Assembly (NCBI GenBank): GCA_046330135.1
Contig: JAXLTI010000004.1
Coordinates: forward strand, 558,001 to 622,000
Reading direction: 5' to 3'
Length of the DNA: 64,000 bases
From: CAYYFX01 sp046330135
Lineage (GTDB): Bacteria > ARS69
Positions 25,056 to 34,905 of the stretch are shown here, piece by piece. Every line of letters starts with the position of its first letter. The first letter of the stretch is position 1. The translations under genes were made by a program, and so were the position numbers. The notes beneath the pieces were generated by a model. It worked only from the letters and a program-made list of their open reading frames with translations, was not told the DNA's origin and made no database searches.

Positions 25056-27092
25056 CTACCGCGTGCCTCCGAGGATCTCGCGCGAGCGGGCGAGCTGCTC
25101 CCGCGCGCGCGACAGGTAGCCCAGCGTCCGTTGATCCGTGGGGTCCACGTCGCGGGCCTTCTCCCAGACGGAGATGGCTTCGTCGAAGCGACCGTGCGAG
25201 AACGAGTCGAGGCCGCGCAGCAGGTACTCGCGCTTGAGGTACTCCGCGACGTTCTCGTACTCGGGGTCCGCGAGCCAGACCAGCTCCCAGTAGCGGACCG
25301 CCTCCTCGGGCCGCTCCGCTCCGATCGCCTCCACGCCGCGGCGGTACAGATCGGCCACCTCGCGCTCGCGCTTCTTCGAGAGCGCCGGCGCCTTCGCGAC
25401 GACGTCGACCGAGGCCGGCGCCGCCACGCCGCCGCTCTCGGCGGGCGCCGTCTTCGCCCGCGCCGCGGTCTGCAGGTCACGCTCGGCGCGGTGGGCCTGC
25501 GCCGTCACGGTCGCGATCCCGTCGGCCTTCTCGTCGAGCGCCCTCGCTTCCGTCAAGCGCGTCTCCGCGTCGTCGAGGAGGCCGTGCGCGACGTCGTCGC
25601 GGGCGCGCGCCACCAGCTCGGCGACGCGCGCGACGATCGCGGCGTCCGTTCGAGCCTGCATGGTCCGAGCATCGGCGTCTTCCGGCGCGAGCTGGAGGAT
25701 CGCGCGGAGGCGCTCGCGGGCGCCGGCCAGATCCCCGGAGCCGAACGCGTCGAGCGCTTGGGAGAAGAGGTCGCGGATGCGCGCCGAGCGCGCGGCCCGT
25801 TGATCGCCGGCGGCCCGGCAGCGCGCCAGGGACGCGGCCACGGCGTCGTCGGGCACGAGCGCCAGGGAGCGCCCGTAGAGGAGCACCGCGTCGGTGAGCT
25901 CGCCCTTCGCCTCGTGCAGCTCGGCCTGCGCCGAGAGGCAGCGCGCTTCGAGCCGCTTCGCGCGCCCGTCGTCCGGAGCGAGCGCCCGCGCGGAGGCCGC
26001 GGCGTCGAGCGCCTCCTCGAGACGGCCGTCGCCGAGGCGGGCCGCGCCTCGCGACAGCAGCTCGCGCAGGCGCTGCTCTTCCTGCTCGCGGAAGGTCGCC
26101 GCGAGACGCTCGCGGAAGGCCTCGTCCTCCGCGCGGTGCGCCGCGAGACGCGCCTCCGCGACGCTCGGCCCGAACTGCATCGTGGCGCCGAAGCGATGCA
26201 CGCCGTCGAGCGCGTTGTCCTCGTACGCGTAGTCGAAGGACACGGAGTGCCAGCAGATGCCCGCGCCCGCGGTGAAGTCGTCGCCGTCCCAGCCGCCCCG
26301 CAACGCGAGCAGCGGGTGGGGGGAGATCTCCAAGCCGCCGCGGACCTTCGGATCCACGTCGCGTGCGCCGGTCGCGTCGACCGCCACGAGCACGGCGCCG
26401 TCCCCGAGGAACGGCTGCCGGTACGAGATGCCGCCGCGAAGCTCGGTCGGCTCGGTGACGCTCTCTCGGTCGAGGCGGATCGTCGGAGCGACCGCGTTGC
26501 GCACGGCCAGGCCGAGCGCGAGGCGCCCCGCCCAGGACTCGTCGCCGCCCACCCCGAGGAACGGCCGTCCCAACACGCCCACGTCGAGTCCGAGGCCGTT
26601 GCCCGACAGCTCGCCCATCTCCTGGCGAGCCAGCTTCGCCCCTGCGCCCACGCTCCACTTCTCGCCGACGGCATGGCCCCACGCGAAATCGACCTCCATC
26701 TCGGAAGAGGCGAAGGTCCCGAGCAGGAGATTGCGATCGTCGCGCCGCTCGATCTCGTCCACGCCGACCCGTCGCGCCGTCAGCGCGGCGGCGCCCCAGC
26801 GCCAGCTCGGCCACGCGAACGAGGCGTACTCCTCCGTGACCTCGAGGCCGTACAGCGTCGCGCGGGAGCCCTGCAGCTCGCGGCGCGCGAGGAAGCCCAG
26901 ACCGGCCGGATTCCACACGGGGGCGCTCGCGTCGTCCGCGATCGACGTGAACGCGCCGCCCATCGCCAAGGCGCGATTGCCGCCGCCCGCCGCGAGCGGC
27001 GACAGCGTGCCGGCGTCCTCGGCGGCGCCGGCGGCCGGGGCCGTCCCGAGGAGCACGGCCAGCGTGGCGAGAGCGACGAGCAGCGCCTTCAT
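25056..27092 (-). CDS. PorV/PorQ-like barrel fused to TPR/coiled-coil repeats
   Basis: This 678-residue protein has a signal peptide (MKALLVALATLAVLLG, cleavage near AGAAED). A PorV/PorQ-like region follows (about 25-335: GGGNRALAMGGAFTSIADD, VWNPAGLGFL, repeated amphipathic strands ending FGATMQFGP). Then come alpha-helical TPR-like and coiled-coil repeats (about 340-678). The barrel part would sit in the outer membrane, and the helical part most likely in the periplasm. The ATG overlaps the stop of the giant FlgD-module protein (ATGA), and the SpoIIE-type gene begins three bases after its stop. A dedicated export or anchoring partner for the giant protein is a reasonable inference. Confidence 0.85.
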   Translation of the reverse strand: MKALLVALATLAVLLGTAPAAGAAEDAGTLSPLAAGGGNRALAMGGAFTSIADDASAPVWNPAGLGFLARRELQGSRATLYGLEVTEEYASFAWPSWRWGAAALTARRVGVDEIERRDDRNLLLGTFASSEMEVDFAWGHAVGEKWSVGAGAKLARQEMGELSGNGLGLDVGVLGRPFLGVGGDESWAGRLALGLAVRNAVAPTIRLDRESVTEPTELRGGISYRQPFLGDGAVLVAVDATGARDVDPKVRGGLEISPHPLLALRGGWDGDDFTAGAGICWHSVSFDYAYEDNALDGVHRFGATMQFGPSVAEARLAAHRAEDEAFRERLAATFREQEEQRLRELLSRGAARLGDGRLEEALDAAASARALAPDDGRAKRLEARCLSAQAELHEAKGELTDAVLLYGRSLALVPDDAVAASLARCRAAGDQRAARSARIRDLFSQALDAFGSGDLAGARERLRAILQLAPEDADARTMQARTDAAIVARVAELVARARDDVAHGLLDDAETRLTEARALDEKADGIATVTAQAHRAERDLQTAARAKTAPAESGGVAAPASVDVVAKAPALSKKREREVADLYRRGVEAIGAERPEEAVRYWELVWLADPEYENVAEYLKREYLLRGLDSFSHGRFDEAISVWEKARDVDPTDQRTLGYLSRAREQLARSREILGGTR

Positions 27093-30000
27093 CGCACCAC
27101 CGCCACTTTGCGACGCAGCGTCTCGCTCGTCCCGTCCGCGTAGGCAACCGCGATCTCGGCCAGGTACACGCCGTTGCGGACGACGTCGCCGCGTCCGTTG
27201 CGGCCGTCCCACGAAGTCTCCTGGTGCAAGCCGGCCGGGAGCGCCGCGCTCTCGAGCAGGGAGCGCACGACCTCTCCGCGGAGCGTCCACACCTTGAGGG
27301 ATACGCGCCCGTCCCGCGGCAGATAGAAGACGAGCGCCGTGCGCTCGCGGCCGGCCGCGAAGGGATTCGGGAAGTTGGACCAGCTCTCCGCCAGTGTCGT
27401 GCCGCTGAAGTTCCCCGCCTGCGTCCAGAAGGGCAGCGACTGCCCGGACTCCGCGCCGACCGCGACGCTCAGCAAACCGCCCGGCTGCACCACGCCCACA
27501 TCCGCGGCGTCGAGGCCGATGCGGAGCGAGGGCACGTCGCTGCCGGAGCGCAGCGCGATCTCGAGCGCGATCTGGACGGACTGGCCGGGCGCGATCACGA
27601 GCGTGTCCGCCCCCGCGAGGAGCGCCGTCGGCGCCGACGGATCGAGGTCGACGCTCGAGGCCCAGAGAGCGCCCGCCACGTGCGCCGTCACCGACGACAC
27701 CGCGGCGCCCAGGTCCAGCGAGCCGAGGTCGCCGGCCGCGGCGTGCACGGTGAGCGCCGCGACGCGCACTTCGCCCGCCGTCGCCGGCGCGGGATTGCGC
27801 AGCGTGAGCGTGGCCACGGCGAGCGGCCGATCGTCGGCGGCGAGGACGGCGGGCATGCGATCGGCGAAGCTGGCGAGGACGTCCCGCGCGGGGAGGCGCA
27901 GCTGGGCGAGACCCGACATGAGCGGGAAGCCGCCCGACGGCGCGGCCACGGCCACCGGCATGCCGAGATTCGCGTCCCGCGCATGGACCCCGCCGGCCGG
28001 CACGATCAGTTCGAAGAGAGACGCGGGCGCCGTGATCTCGGCGTTGAAGCGCACGTCGAGCGAGACCGTGCCCCCCGCGCCCACGGTCACGCCGCCGAGC
28101 GGGACCGTGACGTCGCCGGTGGAGGGAACGTTCGTGACGAGGCCGACTTCCGTCCCCGCGACGAGCACGCGCACGCGGCCGAGATACGTGGCCGGCGCCA
28201 GAAGCGCGGCCGATCCGTCGCGGCATCGCAGCGTGAGCGAGTCGATGCTCGCGGACGCGGTTCCGGCGGCGCCGGGGTTGGAGAGCACCACGCTCATCGC
28301 CGGGACGTCGGCGGATCCCACGCCGACCACCGGCGGCATCACCGCCGTGCCGAGCGCCGCGAGCGAATCCACCGGGGCCTGGACGGCGACCCAGGGCCCC
28401 GGGACCGGGCTCGTCGCGAGCACGACGGGGACGTGCGCTCCCGTGTTCGCGTCCCGCGCGTCGAACCGGGTGGAGTCCGCGAGCTCCAGCCGCACGCGGC
28501 GAAGCGGCGCCGTCGCGTCGAGGTCGGCGGCCACGCGCAGATTCACCGGCGCGTTCACGGGCACCGACACGAGCGGCGCGAAGGTGAGGACGATCGTCGA
28601 GTCGTCGGCCGCGCCTACCGCGCGGTCGAGGTAGACGATCGGCCCCGAGTCCACGCGCAGGGACTGGAGCCACTGGCCGGGCGTCAGGATCGCGGCCCCC
28701 GTGGAATCCACGAGCCGCACCGCGAAGGTCGGGATGCGCACGTCCGCGGCCAGCCCCGCCGCGTCCGGATTCAGGAGCGTCAGCCCGAGGAACGGCACCG
28801 CGTGCTGACCGCGTCCCGCGGACAGCGCCGTGACGCCGCTCGCGCTCACCTCGAGACGCTCCGCTTCCGCGACGACGCGCGCGAGACCCGAGGCCACCGG
28901 AAACGCGTCCGGGCGGCGGAGCGTCACCGCGACCGGGCCGCCGCTCGTCGCGTCCTCGGCGGTGATCCACGTCGCATCGACGAGCTTCAGACGGAACGTC
29001 GGCACGGCGGTGGAGGCGGAGATGTCGAACGAGATCGCGACCGTCGACTGGTTGGAGCCGGCGCCGCTCTCCACGACGAGGGGTCGAGTGAACCCGAGAT
29101 CCACGTCGGCGCCGGTCGTTTCCAGCGACGTCTTCTCCACGTAGACGACGGCGCCCTCGTTCACCACGACGCGCGAGAGGAGACTCGCGGGAACGATGCC
29201 CGCGCCGTTCTCGTCTTCGATCCGGAGGCGAAGCCCCGTGACGCGGATGTCCGACCCCGCCGCTCCCGCCGGGTTCTCGAACGTGAGCGACACGGGCACG
29301 ACGCCCGCCTGGCCGCGGCTGATCGAGAACGGCATGGACTCGACGGCGTAGAGATCGAGGTCCTGCGCCCGCAGGAAGACGCGGTGCTGGTTCGACTCGA
29401 CGCCGAGCGAGCGGTGCGGCGTGCCCGAGCCCTGCTCTGCCCCTTCCGCCCAGCCCCCGAGGCGGACGTCGCCGGCCGAGCTCGCGCGATAGACCCATGC
29501 GAACGTGCCGCTCTCGCCCGGGCCGAGCGTGCGGGATGCGGGCGCAGGGCCGCTGAGGAGCGAGAGCAGCCCCGTGCCCGACGCGACGAGGCCAGACGGC
29601 GCGACGCTGTCCAGCGTCGCCGTCGGGTGCACGTTGCGCACCGTCATCGTGACCGCGACGGTCGAGTCGACGGTGCTCGCGGCCGGATCGATCCGGAGCG
29701 ACGCCAGGAGCACCGCGGTGCTGAAGAGGATCGTGTTCGCGCTCGCCGCCTCCACGTCGATCGGGCCGTCGTTCCCGGACGCCACCTGAAGGCCGTCGAT
29801 CGGAACGGCGAGGCGGACGCTCGTGGACTCGCCCGGGCTCGCCGACGCACGGACGCTCACGAAGAAGCGCGCACCGCCTGGCGGCAGCGACTGGGCGAGG
29901 GCCGGGTGGGTCCACTCCGCGCCGAAGGGCGCGAGCGCGCCGAGGTCGACGTCGTCGGTGGCGCCTGCGTCGAACGTTCCGTCACCCCCGTCGCGCCAGA

Positions 30001-31325
30001 GCCGGAGCTCGGCGATGTCCGCGGACGTCGCCGTGCCTTCGTTCTCCACCGTCCACTGCTGCAGCACGTCGGCCGCATAGCCGCGCGAGGGAACCGTGAC
30101 GTCGAGCGCCAAGGCGGGTCCCTCGTTCGGGCCGAGCGTCACGGCCGGGGACGGCGCGATCGTCATCTGGGCCGCGACCATGCCGTCCACGGACCAGCGC
30201 GCGCCGGAGTCGAGCGGCCAGGAGGCGACCGCCGCCGTGGGCTCCGCGAACGCCACCTGGTCGGCCGACGGCACGTCCAGGGCGAGCACGTCGCCGTCGG
30301 CGGCGAGGGGCAGCGAGATGTCGGCGCTCAGCCACAGCCGGCGCGTCTCGCCCGCAGCGAGCACGACGTGCAGCCCGGAGAAGGCGGCGTCGCCGCCGAC
30401 GAAGAACGCGACTCCGAGCACCGAGTCCGCGGCGGCGCCCTCGACGACGCCGTCGCCGTCGTCCACCTGCAGCACGAGCCGATGAAGCTGCGCGTCCAGA
30501 TCGGCGAGCGTGCCCGCGCCGCTCGAGGCGTCGTGCACGCGGACCGTCGTGAGCGTGCGCGCCTGCCCGTAGCTGTTCGTCGCGGCCATCTCGAGCATCG
30601 GCACACCCGCGGCGCCGGGATGCACGCTTCCCGCGGCGATCGCCAGGGCCGTCAGCGTGACGCGGTCCTGGGTGGAGATCGTCTGCACGGCGGAGGCCGC
30701 CGATCGGTCGATCGGACCGTCGTCGTCGCTCGTCATGCCGATGCCGAGGTCGGGGGGCCCCGGGAACGCGAGCTGCACGGTGCTGCCGGGTGTGGCCAGC
30801 TCCGCGACGTCCACGGTGACGAACAGGTGCAGGCCCGTGCGCGCCGGAACGGTCTCCGTCAGTCCGGTGATCTCCCAGCGCCGGCCGGTGAACGCGAGCT
30901 CGCCGAGGCGTCGATCGAGGGCCGGCGAGAAGGTCCCGTCGCCGTCGTCCACCCACGCTTCCAGGCGCGCGAGATCGGACACGGCCGCCGCGCTGCCGAG
31001 GTTCATCACGTCGAAGCGGCGGAGGACGTCGTCTTCGTAGCCGTTGCTCGGCAGGCGAGCATCGAGCGCGACGCGCCGGACGTCGCCCGAGAGGAGGCTC
31101 GGCGCAACCGCGCCGAGAGCGATCTGCGCCGACACGAGACCGTCCACCGGGAACGAGCCCGCCGGGGCGAGGGGAAAGGTCCCGGCGACCGCGACGCTCG
31201 GCGAGAATGAGAAGGACGCCGCGCCGGCGATCTGCACGTCGAGAACGTCGCCGTCGCGGGCCGCCAGGGATGCTCCGCCGTGCACCTCCAGCTCGAGCGA
31301 GTCGCCGGGCGCGATCGTACGGCTC
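27089..31325 (-). CDS. Giant surface protein, C-terminal fragment with FlgD-like module
   Basis: Together with the next two entries this forms one ancestral gene of about 2,237 residues. This part (about 1,410 residues) is built of successive beta-rich, Ig-like repeats of roughly 100-150 residues, with many 'DGDGxxxxxxD' calcium-like loops (VDDGDGTFSPALD, VDDGDGVVEGA). It ends in a FlgD-like module starting NFPNPFAAGRERTA, containing TSWDGRNGRGD and ending RRKVAVVR. Reading switches into this frame near 31,315-31,335. A GTG at the junction could start it as a separate protein, but there is no signal peptide, so independent export is unlikely. The stop overlaps the PorV-TPR start. Confidence 0.75.
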
Positions 31326-32860
31326 ACCGTGGAACGTGGCTTGCCCGCCCGAGAACGACGCCGCGGAGCGCTGCAGCGGCTCGCCGCCGCGAAGCACGAC
31401 CAGCTCGAGGGGCTGCCAGTCCGCATCGAGATCGGCCGGCGTGGCGGAGGCGCCGCCGGTGGATGCGTCGTCGAGCGTGAAGGCGAGGAGCGTCTCGGCC
31501 GCCGCAGAGCGGTTGTGCAGCGCGACCTGGAACACCGGCTCGGTCGAGGCTCCCGGCAGGAGCGCGTGACCGTCTTGCGGAAGAGCGCTCGCCTCCATCG
31601 CGGCGTTCTGCACCGAGATCGCGACCGAATCCGCATCGTTCGACGGATCCGCGTCGGTCTGGTCCAGCGACGTGATGCCCGCGACGTTCTCGAGCGTGAG
31701 CCCCTCGGTGCCTGCGTCCACGGAAGCGCGGAGGAGGAGGGACGTGGCTTCTCCCGCCGTGACGGAGCCCACGTCCCAGACGCCGGTCGCGGGGTAGTAC
31801 ACGCCCTTCGCGGCCGCCGCGGAGACGAACGAGAGGCCGGCCGGGAGCTGGTCCTGGGCGAGCACGCCGGTCACGTCGAGGCCGCCCACGTTCGAGACCG
31901 AGAGCGTGAAGTCGACGATCCCGCCCGGGACCGGCAGCGGCTGGTCCGCCGTCATGTGCATCGCGAGATCGGCGAAGAAGGTGCGCGCCACGTCGATCGA
32001 GACGGAGTCCGCCTGATTCGCGCGCACGGAGTCGGGTTGGTCGCAGCCCGTCACGTCGACCCAGTCGGTGATGCGCGCTCCGGCCGTGCCGGCGTCGACG
32101 GTGGCTTGGATCACGAGCGTGGCCGAGCCGGCCGCCGCGAGCGTGCCTACGTCCCAGCCGCCGGTGATCGCGGAGTACGCCCCCTGGCTCTGGCCGTGGC
32201 CCGCGTACGTGACGCCGGGGGGCAGCAGCTCGGTCACCACGACCCCGGACGCCGAGGCCGGCCCGTGGTTCACCACCGTGACCGTCCAGGAGAGGAGATC
32301 GCCCGGATGAGGCGCCGGGTCGCTCACGAGCTCGGCGACGGCGAGATCCGCGAACGCGGGCGGACCGAAGGCGGTCCAGTAGATCGTCTCCCCGTTCTTG
32401 TTCACCTCGGCCTTCGTTCCCACCTGGAAGCCGTCGGCCAGCAAGGCCTGGATGCCGTCGGCGTAGATCGCGTCCGAAGTGAACGGAAGCGTGGCGTCGC
32501 CCGCGAGCGGGGCGGGCCGGAACGCTCCCTTCTCGCCGCCTGCCGACTTCACGAGCACGAGGTCCGGGAGGAACCCGACACCCGAGATGGTGCGATTGTC
32601 CGAGGCGTCGCCGACGTATCCGCTCGTCGCGGCCGCGTCGGACGCCGGCGCCCAGGCGACGTAGTGGTACCGGATGCCCAAGGCGTTGACCGCGGGGTTG
32701 TTCCCGACTTCGAAGCCGTCGGCGAGGAAGGCCTGGATCCAGCTCGAGTGCTCGCCGCCGCCGCCGCCGAACGCGAGGCTGTTGCCGACGCCCTCCGCGA
32801 GGAACCGCTGGACCGCGGTCTGGTTGTTCTCGCCGAGGATGACGACGTACCCGGCGAGAG
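31322..32860 (-). CDS. Giant surface protein, middle fragment with DUF11 domains
   Basis: This frame carries the third copy of an approximately 90-residue repeat (GYVGDASDNRTISGVGFLPD to IYWTAFGPP). Two DUF11-like domains follow (FADLAVAELVSDPAPHPGDL and FADLAMHMTADQPLPVPGG), each with a 'G.Y...TG.WDVG' strand, and then a Thr/Ala-rich segment that runs into the downstream frame. Coding character enters from the upstream frame near 32,850-32,860 and leaves near 31,325. DUF11 repeats form stalks in many surface proteins. Confidence 0.65.
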
Positions 32861-33801
32861 ACCCGCGGCGATGGCATGGCTCGCCTGCGAGTCTCCGAGG
32901 TAGCTGCCGACCACGAGCCGGCCGGCGCCGCGCGGAAGGCGGTCCAGTAGTGGGTGACGCCGGAGGCGTTCACGCGCTGGTCCGCGCCGAGCGCGAAGCC
33001 GTCCGCGCCGAGGGCCGTGATGCCGTCGGCAAACGGGGCGGCGCTCGCATCCAGAGCCTTCGTCTGGTCGCCTGCCATGGACGAGGTGCGCATCACCGCT
33101 TCCTTCGATCCGCCGCCTCGCACCAGCACGACGTCCGGCGCAAAGCCGATTCCGGAGATCGTGAGCCCCCTCACACCGGTGCCGACGTAGCTCCCTGTGG
33201 CGACGCGGTAATCGGTGTCGGGAGCGCCCGCCGTCACCTCCACCACGAGCGTGGGGCGCTGGAGCGCCACGAGCGCCTCGCGGCTCGCGAGGCTCGACGT
33301 GTCGCTGCCGGCCGCCGCACGCAGCACGAGCCCGTAGGCCGGACGCGTTCCCGCGGCCCAGTCGCGGACGATCGACGTCACGTCGCAGCGAACGTCGCCC
33401 GGACTTCCGGGGACGAATGCCGCGATCACCTCGGTAGTGTCGAGAAGCGCTCGACCGGTGGTCCAGGTGACGGTCGCTTCGTCCCAGCTCGCGGGGATCG
33501 GCATGACTTCGACCGGGAACGCGCGGGGCTCCGCGGCGACCACACGGAGGCGGAGATAGGCCTCCGTGACCACTGCGCCGGCGGGCAGCGCGGTGACGTC
33601 GAAGCGCAGCAGCGCGCGCCGCTCGTCGCCGCGGGAATGAAGCAGCGAGAGCGTGGCGTCGGCGCCGTGATTCGCGCCGGGCGAGGACTCCTCGATCCAC
33701 GCGTCGGCGCTCGCCGGAATCGCGACCGACGCCGCCCGCCCGAGAGCGGGGGCGAAGACGAGAAGGAGAATCGGCGCGAGGCCGAACCGGAGGCGCTTCA
33801 T
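32860..33801 (-). CDS. Giant surface protein, N-terminal fragment with DNRLRE-like domain
   Basis: The start has a signal peptide (MKRLRFGLAPILLLVFAPAL, cleavage near GRAAS). A DNRLRE/CBM96-like beta domain follows at about residues 24-170, with NHGADATLSLLHSRGDERRA and PASWDEATVTWTT, then the first copy of the approximately 90-residue repeat (VRGLTISGIGFAPDVVLVRGG to HYWTAFRAAPAG). At about 32,915-32,930 coding moves by one base into a short 65-base stretch (VVGSYLGDSQASHAIAAGL), and near 32,855 it moves again. No Shine-Dalgarno is obvious; a 144-base gap separates it from the upstream dehydrogenase-like gene. Confidence 0.7.
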
Positions 33802-33945
33802 CGTTACCCGGGGGCTTTGTCGGGACCTCGACCGAGCATCGTCGTCAGCCGAGCCGAGCTTTACCTGCGCGTCACGAATTCACCCTCCGCCGACGTCCAG
33901 CGTGGCCGGGCCTTGCGAAGATCGGCGAAGATCGGCGAGCGCTGC
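33802..33945 (-). other. Gap upstream of the giant surface-protein gene
   Basis: This 144-base stretch holds a short direct repeat GCGAAGATCG (two copies near 33916-33937) and no gene. It is the only place in the 36.2-21.3 kb minus-strand run where a separate promoter for the surface-protein operon could sit; I could not pick a convincing -35/-10 pair. Confidence 0.4.
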
Positions 33946-34905
33946 CTAGGCGTCCGCGTACCGCACGCGGGGCAGGAGCCCTTTGCGCGTCCCCGACGGC
34001 GCAAGCAGCGCCTCGAGGTAGGCCTGCGGGAAGTCGGCGAAGCGGACGTCGTCGCGGAAGGCGGCCTCGAGGAGCGTGGAACGGTCCTCGTGGCGCGAGA
34101 ACCAGTCCGCGAGGAAGCCGCGGAGATCCGGGCAGGAGTCCGTCTTGCCGAGGATGAGGCCCTTCGCGAAGAAGGGCGCGCCGAGCACGTACTCCTCGTG
34201 CGAGCCGTCGGCCACCACCACCACCGAGCCGCGCGGGCGCGCGCACTCCTGCGCGAGCTGGAACGCGGACGCGGTGCCGGCGCACTCGAAGACGGTGGGG
34301 AACTGGTACCGTCCCGTCTCGTCCGCGATGACGACCTCGCCGGGGAAGCGGATGGACGCGAGCAGCTCGCGCCGCGCCGCATCATGCTCGACGATCCGCA
34401 CGGAGCCTCGGGTGCGCACGGACAGCTCCCAGGCCGTCAGCACCCCGAGAATGCCGCCGCCGACGACGAGGCACTCCGTCTGCGGCTCGACGGAGGCCAC
34501 CTCGACCGCGTGCCGGGCATCCGCCGCGAGCACGCCGAGAAGGGCCGCCTCGTCGGAGACGCCTGGCGCGACGCGGATGAAGCGGTGATACGGGACGAGC
34601 GCATGGTCGCGGTGGCCGAGCGTGGCGATGCCGCGCTCGCCCACGAGCGTGCGGTCGGGCGCCTCGCGGATCTCCACGACGTTCAGGGAGCCGGGCTGAC
34701 GCGGGTAGGCGGTCGCCGGCACGGCCGGGCAGGTGCCGTGCAGCAGCGCGCGCTCCGTGCCGGGGCTGATCGCGCCCACGAGCGTGGTCACGAGGATCTC
34801 GCCGGCGGCGGGCACGGGCAGCACCGTGGTCGTGCGCCGGAACCGCCCCGCCGACTCCAGCATCCACTCCGTGGCGCGCACGCCGACCTGCTCCGCGGAC
34901 GTCAC
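33946..34905 (-). CDS. MDR-superfamily (alcohol-dehydrogenase-like) oxidoreductase
   Basis: This 319-residue protein has an N-terminal GroES-like half with SPGTERALLHG, a layout seen in BchC-like and related MDR proteins, and a Rossmann half with LVVGGGILGVLTAWEL for NAD(P) binding followed by FECAGTASAFQLA. The Cys/His zinc-ligand set of classical alcohol dehydrogenases is not evident, so it may be zinc-independent. Substrate unknown. The GTG start overlaps the stop of the upstream kinase (GTGA); I preferred it over downstream starts because the coupling pattern is common in this window. Confidence 0.75.
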   Translation of the reverse strand: MTSAEQVGVRATEWMLESAGRFRRTTTVLPVPAAGEILVTTLVGAISPGTERALLHGTCPAVPATAYPRQPGSLNVVEIREAPDRTLVGERGIATLGHRDHALVPYHRFIRVAPGVSDEAALLGVLAADARHAVEVASVEPQTECLVVGGGILGVLTAWELSVRTRGSVRIVEHDAARRELLASIRFPGEVVIADETGRYQFPTVFECAGTASAFQLAQECARPRGSVVVVADGSHEEYVLGAPFFAKGLILGKTDSCPDLRGFLADWFSRHEDRSTLLEAAFRDDVRFADFPQAYLEALLAPSGTRKGLLPRVRYADA

